The notes under the pieces: generated by a model
Database searches by the model: none
What the model was told of the DNA's origin: nothing
What the model saw: only the letters and a program-made list of their open reading frames with translations
Shown here: one piece after another, positions 56,613-64,000 of the stretch
Numbering within the stretch: the stretch's first letter is position 1
Layout: each line of letters begins with the position of its first letter
Program-made: the position numbers and the translations under genes
Assembly: GCA_018710785.1 (NCBI GenBank)
Contig: DVJD01000116.1
Location: 1-64,000 of the forward strand
Reading direction: 5' to 3'
Length of the DNA: 64,000 nt
Origin: Candidatus Fimimorpha excrementavium
Lineage (GTDB): Bacteria; Bacillota; Clostridia; Lachnospirales; Lachnospiraceae

Positions 56613-57083
56613 ATGTTGAACGTAGGAGAACAGGCACCAGGATTTACCCTGTGCGATCAGAATGGAAAGGAAGTCTCTCTGGAAGATTTTGCCGGACAAA
56701 AAGCAGTCCTTTATTTTTATCCAAGGGACAATACACCCGGGTGTACCAGACAGGCCTGCGCATTTAAAACCATGTATGAAGAGTATCAGAAACGCGGAAT
56801 CGCCGTCATTGGCATCAGCAGAGACAGTGTCAAATCCCACAGCAATTTCGCGGCCAAGTATGAACTGCCGTTTGTGCTGCTGTCCGATCCGCAGCTTCAG
56901 GCCATACAGGCATACGATGTCTGGAAGGAAAAGAAACTGTATGGAAAGGTTTCCATGGGCGTCGTGAGGACCACCTATGTCATTGATGAAACAGGAAAAA
57001 TTGTCTGGGCTAAGGAAAAGGTAAAGCCGGATACGAATGCAGAAGAGATTTTGGAAGTCATTTTGGATTCCAGGGAGCAATAA
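56613..57083 (+). CDS. bcp: Thioredoxin-dependent thiol peroxidase (Bcp family)
   Basis: VLYFYPRDNTPGCTRQACAFKTMYEEYQKRGIAVIGISRDSVKSHSNFAAKYELPFVLLSDP. Confidence 0.95.
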   Translation: MLNVGEQAPGFTLCDQNGKEVSLEDFAGQKAVLYFYPRDNTPGCTRQACAFKTMYEEYQKRGIAVIGISRDSVKSHSNFAAKYELPFVLLSDPQLQAIQAYDVWKEKKLYGKVSMGVVRTTYVIDETGKIVWAKEKVKPDTNAEEILEVILDSREQ

Positions 57084-57118
57084 GCCGGGCAAACGGATGT
57101 GTCTGCCCGGCAGCTGTC

Positions 57119-57649
57119 TCACTTGCCTTCGTAGGTGATCAGGCTTCTGACATCGTAGCGGGATAATTTTTCGCGCCCCTTCAGCCCGGCCAGTTCCATG
57201 ACAAAACAGATGCGGACCACCTCTCCGCCCAGCTTTTCCACCAGGTGACAGGCCGCTTCTACCGTTCCGCCGGTGGCCAGAAGATCGTCGATGATGACGT
57301 ATTTTCCGCCTTTTTTGATGGCGTCCTCATGGATTTCAATCTCGGCTTCCCCATATTCCAGGGCATACTTTTCCGAGATTGTTTTTCTGGGGAGTTTTCC
57401 TTTTTTGCGGATGGGAATAAAACCGGTCCCGTCGGCATAGGCCACCGGCGTGCCGAAGATGAATCCTCTGGCTTCCAGAGCCACGACGCCGTCATAGGAC
57501 AGACCATCCGTAAGCTGAATCAGTCCGTCCACAGCCATCTTGAAGCCGTCGGGATCCTGAAGGATGGTGGTGATATCACGGAAAATAATCCCCGGTTCCG
57601 GAAAATCCGGGATACTGGTAACATAGTCTTCTAAATGTTCATGTTTCAT
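57119..57649 (-). CDS. apt: Adenine phosphoribosyltransferase
   Basis: DFPEPGIIFRDITTILQDPDGFKMAVDGL, VVALEARGFIFGTPVAYADGTGFIPIRKKGKLP, VIIDDLLATGGTVEAAC. Confidence 0.97.
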   Translation of the reverse strand: MKHEHLEDYVTSIPDFPEPGIIFRDITTILQDPDGFKMAVDGLIQLTDGLSYDGVVALEARGFIFGTPVAYADGTGFIPIRKKGKLPRKTISEKYALEYGEAEIEIHEDAIKKGGKYVIIDDLLATGGTVEAACHLVEKLGGEVVRICFVMELAGLKGREKLSRYDVRSLITYEGK

Positions 57650-57666
57650 GGCAGCCTCCATTCCAA

Positions 57667-57717
57667 GCATAATATGCTTGCATAATATGCTTGCATAATT
57701 GCTTGTATAATATGCTT
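57667..57717. repeat. About 4 x 13-bp tandem repeat (GCATAATATGCTT) upstream of apt
   Basis: GCATAATATGCTT x2, GCATAATTGCTT, GTATAATATGCTT. Confidence 0.9.
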
Positions 57718-57869
57718 GCGTGTGCGCTTAAGCGATTATGCTTGGTTCTCATTTTGTAATTACGGTTATGGCGGTCAATGGCCGGACAAATGGTTCCGGT
57801 GTTCATCCGCTCCGATAACAGTATACAATATTTTTTTAACCGAATCAAGGAAGTACGGGCTTCTGGCAG

Positions 57870-57934
57870 GACAAACGCATGAATGAATCGATTGTGAACA
57901 AAATGGAAATCCGGACGGTCGGAGAGAACGAACC
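57870..57934 (+). repeat. Dispersed 65-bp repeat, copy 1
   Basis: GACAAACGCATGAATGAATCGATTGTGAACAAAATGGAAATCCGGACGGTCGGAGAGAACGAACC; 59/65 identical to 63821-63885. Confidence 0.9.
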
Positions 57935-58108
57935 TGAGATGCTTTTTGGAAATAAAAGAATTGGTGAGGAGCGATGAGGATGGTTTGCTGCGGATAAACA
58001 GCCGTCCGGGATTGCAGAATCCGGGAAAAGCACATATAATAGAAACAGCGACGCAGTAACCAAACAGGAATGGCCTGAGGGCCTCACAGAGTAGAAAAGA
58101 GGAAAAGA

Positions 58109-59296
58109 ATGGAGAAATTTAAACGGATATTTGTGGTGGTAATGGATTCCTTTGGTGCAGGAGGCGCGACGGATGCGGCCAAGTACGGCGATGAGGGCGC
58201 GGATACCATGGGACATATCGCAGAGTGCGTGGAACTTAAGATTCCAAATCTGCAGAAGCTGGGACTTTCCAATCTGCATCCGTTAAGGGGAGTGGAACCG
58301 GCGGCGCATCCCATGGGCTATTATACGACGCTTCAGGAGAGAAGTGTGGGGAAGGATACGATGACGGGCCACTGGGAGATGATGGGGCTTTATACGGAGA
58401 AGCCATTTATCACATTTACGGAAACCGGATTTCCTCCGGAGCTGATCCGGGAGCTGGAAAAGAGAACCGGCCATAAGGTCATCGGCAATAAGAGCGCCAG
58501 CGGTACGCAGATCCTGGATGAGCTGGGAGAAGAAGAAATCGCCACCGGGCACATGATTGTCTATACGTCGGCGGATTCGGTCCTTCAGATCTGCGGAAAT
58601 GAGGAGACCTTTGGCCTGGATGAACTGTACCGGTGCTGTGCCATCGCCAGGGAACTCACCATGAAGGATGAGTGGAAGGTGGGCCGCGTCATTGCCCGCC
58701 CCTATGTGGGAAAGAAGAGGGGAGAGTTTAAAAGAACCAGCAACCGCCACGATTATGCGGTAAAGCCATCCCATCCCACGGTGCTGAATCTGTTAAAAGA
58801 GGCAGGGTATGATGTGCGGTCCATCGGGAAGATCAATGACATTTTTTCCGGGGAGGGAATCACGGAGGCAGTAAAATCCAAAAGTTCCGTTCAGGGAATG
58901 GAGCAGACCATCGAGGCAGCCGAACAGGATTTCCACGGACTTTGTTTTGTCAATCTGGTGGATTTTGATGCGCTTTGGGGACACCGGAGGGATCCGAAGG
59001 GATACGGAGAAGAAATCATGCGGTTTGATGAAAAACTGGGGATTCTTCTGGAAAAACTTCGGGAGGACGATCTGCTGATCATCACAGCGGATCACGGCAA
59101 TGACCCCACATATAAGGGAACGGACCACACGAGGGAAAAGGTGCCGTTTCTGGCATACTCGAAAGCATTTACCCAATCGGGAGAACTGCCGGGGCAGGAT
59201 ACCTTCGGCGTCATCGGCGCCACGATTGCGGATAATTTTTCCGTTTCCATGTGTGACTATATGATAGGAAAATCCATTTTGGAAGCGCTGAAATAA
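58109..59296 (+). CDS. deoB: Phosphopentomutase
   Basis: [71 protein letters not shown]. Confidence 0.97.
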   Translation: MEKFKRIFVVVMDSFGAGGATDAAKYGDEGADTMGHIAECVELKIPNLQKLGLSNLHPLRGVEPAAHPMGYYTTLQERSVGKDTMTGHWEMMGLYTEKPFITFTETGFPPELIRELEKRTGHKVIGNKSASGTQILDELGEEEIATGHMIVYTSADSVLQICGNEETFGLDELYRCCAIARELTMKDEWKVGRVIARPYVGKKRGEFKRTSNRHDYAVKPSHPTVLNLLKEAGYDVRSIGKINDIFSGEGITEAVKSKSSVQGMEQTIEAAEQDFHGLCFVNLVDFDALWGHRRDPKGYGEEIMRFDEKLGILLEKLREDDLLIITADHGNDPTYKGTDHTREKVPFLAYSKAFTQSGELPGQDTFGVIGATIADNFSVSMCDYMIGKSILEALK

Positions 59297-59347
59297 CATG
59301 ACAGCTGAAAAATGACAAGAAAAAATACTTGATGATTGAGGGAATGT

Positions 59348-61087
59348 ATGAAACTACTGAAGAAATTTATTCGATATTATCGGCCGTACCAGAAGGTGTT
59401 CTATCTGGATATGGTCTGCGCGCTGGTGATCAGTGCAGTGGATTTGGCGTTTCCGCAGATCCTGAACTATTTAAATGACACCTTGTTTGTATCGGACCGA
59501 CAGCAGATTCTAAACAGCCTGTTTTTCCTGGCAGTGGGCCTGATTGTGATGTACGCCGTGCGGGCAGTCTGCAAATATTACGTATCTGCCCAGGGACATA
59601 TCATGGGATCCCATATGGAGAGGGACATGAGACAGGATCTGTTTGATCAGTATGAGCGCCTCTCCTTCTCCTATTATGATAACAATAATACGGGGGAAAT
59701 GATGAGTAAGCTGGTCAGCGATTTGTTTGATATCGCCGAGTTTGCCCACCACGGACCGGAGAATATTTTCATTTCTCTGCTGAAAATCATCGGTTCATTT
59801 GTGCTGCTTTGCTGGATCAATGTACCTTTGACCATTCTGCTGATTCTGGTAACCCTGGTGATGCTTTTGTTTTCTCTGCGCCAGAATAAGAGAATGCAGG
59901 CCACCTTCATGGATAACCGGAGAAAAATCGCCGGAGTCAACGCAGCGCTTCAGGATACGCTGGCCGGTATTCGTGTGGTAAAATCCTTCACCAATGAAGA
60001 TGTGGAGAGGGAAAAATTTGCGGACAGCAATGAAAAATTTCTGCAGAGCAAAAAGGATAATTATAACTGCATGGGCCGTTTTCAGGGAGGGAATAATTTC
60101 TTCCAGGGAATGCTGTATGTGACCATCCTGGTGGGAGGCGGATTTTTCATCGCCAATGGAACCCTGGAACCCATCGCTCTGGCCACCTATGCCCTGTATA
60201 TTAATATTTTTATCACGCCCATCGAAGTGCTCGTGGAATTTACCGAGATGCTTCAGAAGGGATATTCCGGTTTCAAGCGGTTCAATGAAGTCATGGAGAC
60301 GGCTGTGGATATCAAAGATGAGCCGGGAAGCGTGGACTTAAAAGATGTCAAAGGCGTCATTGACTATAAGGATGTGAGCTTCAGTTATGACGGAGAGGAA
60401 ACGGTGCTGGATCACATCAATATTCACATCGATGCCGGGCGCTCCATCGCTTTGGTGGGACCCAGCGGCGGCGGCAAGACGACGATCTGCTCCCTGCTCC
60501 CCCGGTTTTATGATGTGAGCAGCGGAAGCATCCAGATCGATGGAAAAGATATCAGAGGGCTGACGTTAAAATCCCTCAGACAGGCCATCGGTATCGTGCA
60601 GCAGGATGTGTATCTGTTTTCCGGAAGCATACGGGACAATATCTCCTATGGCGACCGCAATGCCAGTGAGGAACAAATCATCGAGGCGGCGAAGAAGGCC
60701 AACATTCATGAATTTATCATGAGCCTTCCTGACGGCTATGACACGTATGTGGGAGAGCGGGGAACCCGCCTTTCCGGCGGACAGAAGCAGAGAATCTCCA
60801 TTGCCCGTATTTTCCTGAAAAATCCCAAAATTTTGATTTTGGATGAAGCCACCAGCGCCCTGGACAATGAAAGTGAGCGCCATATCCAGAAGAGTCTGGA
60901 AGAATTGGCCAAGAATCGTACCTGTATCACCATCGCCCACCGGCTTTCCACCATCCGCGGCGCCGATGAGATCATTGTCATCGGAGAAAAAGGTATCGAA
61001 GAGCGCGGAACCCACGAGGAATTGCTGAAGGAAAATAACATTTATGCCAGATATTACCGTCTGCAGTTTGAAGGCCTGGAAGAATGA
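59348..61087 (+). CDS. ABC transporter, fused permease/ATPase
   Basis: LVGPSGGGKTTICSLLPRFYDV, RLSGGQKQRISIARIFLKNPKILILDEATSALDNESE. Confidence 0.95.
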   Translation: MKLLKKFIRYYRPYQKVFYLDMVCALVISAVDLAFPQILNYLNDTLFVSDRQQILNSLFFLAVGLIVMYAVRAVCKYYVSAQGHIMGSHMERDMRQDLFDQYERLSFSYYDNNNTGEMMSKLVSDLFDIAEFAHHGPENIFISLLKIIGSFVLLCWINVPLTILLILVTLVMLLFSLRQNKRMQATFMDNRRKIAGVNAALQDTLAGIRVVKSFTNEDVEREKFADSNEKFLQSKKDNYNCMGRFQGGNNFFQGMLYVTILVGGGFFIANGTLEPIALATYALYINIFITPIEVLVEFTEMLQKGYSGFKRFNEVMETAVDIKDEPGSVDLKDVKGVIDYKDVSFSYDGEETVLDHINIHIDAGRSIALVGPSGGGKTTICSLLPRFYDVSSGSIQIDGKDIRGLTLKSLRQAIGIVQQDVYLFSGSIRDNISYGDRNASEEQIIEAAKKANIHEFIMSLPDGYDTYVGERGTRLSGGQKQRISIARIFLKNPKILILDEATSALDNESERHIQKSLEELAKNRTCITIAHRLSTIRGADEIIVIGEKGIEERGTHEELLKENNIYARYYRLQFEGLEE

Positions 61088-61174
61088 TTACCAAAAGGGA
61101 GAGCCTGTGATAATGGCGGGGAATAAAATTCTGATATAAAAGCAAGCGGTTTGAAACGGAGGTTGACAGTCGAA

Positions 61175-63802
61175 ATGAATGCATTGGATTTAAGCGGAAG
61201 CTGGTATTATGAGACAGATGAGGCGGATATCGGCATCGCAGAAAACTATTATAATAAAACATTGGAAAAAGGCGGATTTGTTCTGCCCGGTTCCGCCTGC
61301 CAGAATCAGGTGGGCAAGAAGCAGGAATACTATGACACATTTTCCAGGGAGGCCATCCGGGCGCCGCGGGAAAAGTATGAATACATTGGGCCCCTTTGGC
61401 TGCAAAAGGAGATTGAAGTTCCGCAGGAAGCGGCGGGAAAAGCCATTTATTTTTCCATGGAACGGGTGAATGTGGCTTCGGATCTTTGGGTGGACGGGGA
61501 AAAAATCGGAAGACAGGTCATTGAACTGTCGGCTCCCCATACGTATGATCTGACCGGCCGCCTGGAGCCGGGTATCCATCGGATCACTCTCCGCCTGGAC
61601 AACCGGGATCTGGTCAGCCTGGACAACATGTCCAGCGGATACAGCATCGACACCCAGGGATACTGGAACGGAGCCATCGGCACGATCCGGCTTTGGTGGG
61701 AGGAAATCTGCCACATTGCATCCATTCAGATATATCCGGAGGAATCCGGCATCGCAGTCCATGTCACAGAGGCAAGCGATTGCCATTACGCCAAGCGTCG
61801 GTCGGCGGAACTGACGCTGACGGTGACGGACCCGGATGGAAAAGAGCTGGAGAGTAAAACCTATGCCAATGTGATGTTCAATTCCAGACAGGTGGAGCAT
61901 CTGCGGTATGGCATGGAGGCGATTCGATGGTGGGACGAGTTTTCGCCGGATCTTTACCGCCTTACGGTGACCATGCGGGTGGAAGGCCGTGTGACGGACC
62001 GAAAAACTCAGGTCTTTGGCATGAGGCTGATCCGATCCGAGGACGGAAAATTTTTGCTGAACGGAAAACAGATCTCTCTGCGGGGAACCACGGACTGTGC
62101 CATCCATCCGCTGACCGGATACCCGCCCATGGACCTGGAAACGTGGAAAAAGAAACTCTCCATCGTGAAAGAATATGGACTGAATTATGTGCGCTTCCAC
62201 GCGTGGTGTCCGCCGGAGAGCGCCTTTGCGGCAGCCGATGAACTGGGAGTGTATCTCTCTGTGGAAATGCCGTTCTGGCTGAATAAGGATGTCTGCCGTC
62301 TGGAGGCCGGGGATGATCCGATCCACAGAACGTACTTTACCCAGGAAGCCATCACCATATCGAAGACGTATGGGAATCACCCTTCCTTCCTGCTCTTTTC
62401 CAATGGGAATGAAATCATGGGAGATTTTGAGCTTCTGGAAGATATCACGGTGCTGATGAAAGGATACGATAAGAGAAGGCTGTATACCCTGACATCCAAT
62501 TTTGATCATCCGGTGGCTCCCTGCGAAGATTATTTCTGTGCCTTTGAGGCCGACGGTCACCGCACCAGGAATCAGACTCTGCAGGATCTGGTGGCGGAAA
62601 GCACCTGCCTGGATTTTAAAGAAGCCGTGGAGGCCATCCCCGTCCCGGTGGTCTCCTTTGAAGTGGGACAGTACTGCATATATCCGGATGTGGATCTGAT
62701 CCCGCGCTATACCGGAAACATGCTTCCTGTCAATTTGGACGTGATTCAAAAATCCATGGAAAAAAACGGGATCCGTTCCCGTCTGGATATGTATAAAAAG
62801 GCATCGGGAAAACTGGCGGCCAGACTGTACAAAGAAGATCTGGAAAGCGCGCTTCGCACCAGGAATCTTGGCGGAATCAGTCTCCTTGCGCTGACGGATT
62901 ACACAGGGCAGAGCACGGCCATGGTGGGAATCCTGGACGTATTCTGGGAGAGCAAAAAGATCCTGGAGCCGGAGGAATTTCGAAGATTCTGCGGCCCGGT
63001 GGTGCCTCTGTGGAAAGCAAAGCGGATCTTTTCCAACCGGGAGACGCTGGAGGCGGAGTTGGATCTGTATGATTTTGGCAAAGAACCCATCAGGGATCCG
63101 CTGTTTCATCTGGTGATCCGGGATGGGGATCGGATTTTCTATGAGACAGAGACCAAAGAGCGCCGGATCTCGATATCGCTTTCTTCCATTCAAAGGTCTG
63201 CCCTTCTCACTGTCACCCTTATGGTAGGGGAATACCGGAATGACTGGCGTATATTCGCTTTTGCGGAACCGGAAGAAAAGAAAGAACTGACCGTGCTTCG
63301 CGGAAATTCCCCGGAGCTGAAGGAAATGATCGAAAACGGGGGAAGAGCTCTGGTGGGAAAGGAAGGGCTGCACCATCCGATTCCGGGCAGTTTCGTCCCC
63401 GTCTTCTGGTCTCCGGTGCATTTTCCCACCTCCCAGCCCTGCGGCGCGCGGATTGATGCCGACCATGAAGCCCTGGCAGCCTTTCCCACGGATGACGGCC
63501 TGGACTTCCAGTGGAAATCTCTGATGGATCACTGTGAGGCGGCGGATATCGGTGGATTCGGCGAAGCCTTTCATCCCATTGTGGAGATGGTGCCGAATTT
63601 TGTGGACAATCGTCCAAGCACGCCTCTGTTTGCCGCAAAGGTTGGAAAAGCGGAGATTCTGTACTGCGGATTCGATCTGGACAGAGAGGATCCCGCCACC
63701 AAGCAGATGAGAGAAAGCCTGGCCGATTATCTGGCCCACGGTTCCTGGGAGAAGGAAGCGCAGGTGGAACCGGAGAAATTTCTGGAGCTGTTTCAGGCAT
63801 AG
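61175..63802 (+). CDS. Glycoside hydrolase family 2-like protein with extra C-terminal domain
   Basis: LSGSWYYETDEADIGI (sugar-binding-domain start), YGLNYVRFHAWCPPESAFAAADELGVYLSVEMPFW, FLLFSNGNEIMGD, VPVVSFEVGQY; ATG 61175 after CGGAGG. Confidence 0.85.
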   Translation: MNALDLSGSWYYETDEADIGIAENYYNKTLEKGGFVLPGSACQNQVGKKQEYYDTFSREAIRAPREKYEYIGPLWLQKEIEVPQEAAGKAIYFSMERVNVASDLWVDGEKIGRQVIELSAPHTYDLTGRLEPGIHRITLRLDNRDLVSLDNMSSGYSIDTQGYWNGAIGTIRLWWEEICHIASIQIYPEESGIAVHVTEASDCHYAKRRSAELTLTVTDPDGKELESKTYANVMFNSRQVEHLRYGMEAIRWWDEFSPDLYRLTVTMRVEGRVTDRKTQVFGMRLIRSEDGKFLLNGKQISLRGTTDCAIHPLTGYPPMDLETWKKKLSIVKEYGLNYVRFHAWCPPESAFAAADELGVYLSVEMPFWLNKDVCRLEAGDDPIHRTYFTQEAITISKTYGNHPSFLLFSNGNEIMGDFELLEDITVLMKGYDKRRLYTLTSNFDHPVAPCEDYFCAFEADGHRTRNQTLQDLVAESTCLDFKEAVEAIPVPVVSFEVGQYCIYPDVDLIPRYTGNMLPVNLDVIQKSMEKNGIRSRLDMYKKASGKLAARLYKEDLESALRTRNLGGISLLALTDYTGQSTAMVGILDVFWESKKILEPEEFRRFCGPVVPLWKAKRIFSNRETLEAELDLYDFGKEPIRDPLFHLVIRDGDRIFYETETKERRISISLSSIQRSALLTVTLMVGEYRNDWRIFAFAEPEEKKELTVLRGNSPELKEMIENGGRALVGKEGLHHPIPGSFVPVFWSPVHFPTSQPCGARIDADHEALAAFPTDDGLDFQWKSLMDHCEAADIGGFGEAFHPIVEMVPNFVDNRPSTPLFAAKVGKAEILYCGFDLDREDPATKQMRESLADYLAHGSWEKEAQVEPEKFLELFQA

Positions 63803-63820
63803 GAGGGAAGGAGCCCTCAA

Positions 63821-63885
63821 GACAAACGCATGAGTAAATAAATTGTGAACAAAATGGAAATCCGGACGGTCGGAGATAGCGAACC
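63821..63885 (+). repeat. Dispersed 65-bp repeat, copy 2
   Basis: GACAAACGCATGAGTAAATAAATTGTGAACAAAATGGAAATCCGGACGGTCGGAGATAGCGAACC. Confidence 0.9.
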
Positions 63886-64000
63886 TTTCCCCTGTCGGGG
63901 CGCTTTCGCTCCGAAACATGAACGAACATAGACTACGGCATGCGAAAGTCTTTGCGTGTTCATGTTCAAAACGTAGCGGTACTAAGATTTTTCTGCGCCG

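Noticed and set aside
57879-57977. 32-aa ORF MNESIVNKMEIRTVGENEPEMLFGNKRIGEER over dispersed repeat copy 1
   Set aside because: The second repeat copy has an early stop (MSK*), and no good SD precedes it; better explained as a non-coding repeat.
61190-63919. 909-aa antisense ORF opposite the GH2-like gene
   Set aside because: Sense strand has recognisable GH2 motifs and an RBS; the antisense product is His/Arg/Pro/Phe-rich with no motif, typical of reverse-frame codon-bias artefacts.

Overview
This 64 kb window looks like chromosome of a low/medium-GC Firmicute, probably Lachnospiraceae-like. That is inferred from gene content (CodY, SigK, ScpAB, GH112 phosphorylase) and promoter style, not from a search. 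It opens with the distal end of a CRISPR array whose 32-bp repeat looks subtype I-C; the cas genes and leader must lie upstream, outside the window. The rest is mostly + strand housekeeping genes: an infC-rpmI-rplT operon with an L20-type leader and a probable AUU start, scpAB, sigK, yifB/dprA/topA/codY, rpsB-tsf, aroF-type DAHP synthase, rodA/ftsW, cysK, apt and deoB. Among these are several carbohydrate loci: a large GH-like protein next to a GH2 beta-mannosidase, a GH112 phosphorylase, a GPH symporter/GH2/uxuA/uxuB hexuronide-type locus flanked by two AraC regulators, and a terminal GH2-like gene. There are two tRNAs (Arg-TCT on -, Asn-GTT on +), two putative efflux ABC loci and a TIGR03916/TIGR03915-like radical SAM DNA-repair gene pair. 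I saw no prophage, IS element or obvious multi-gene defence island apart from the array. The more interesting signals are non-coding: a family of TTGCAAAATTCGCA hairpins with one nested 172-bp palindrome, a dispersed 65-bp repeat, 13-14 bp tandem repeats, several structured leaders, a hairpin burying the sigK Shine-Dalgarno, and an apparent nonsense codon near the 5' end of the first large gene. All family names come from reading motifs in the translations; no database search was run.
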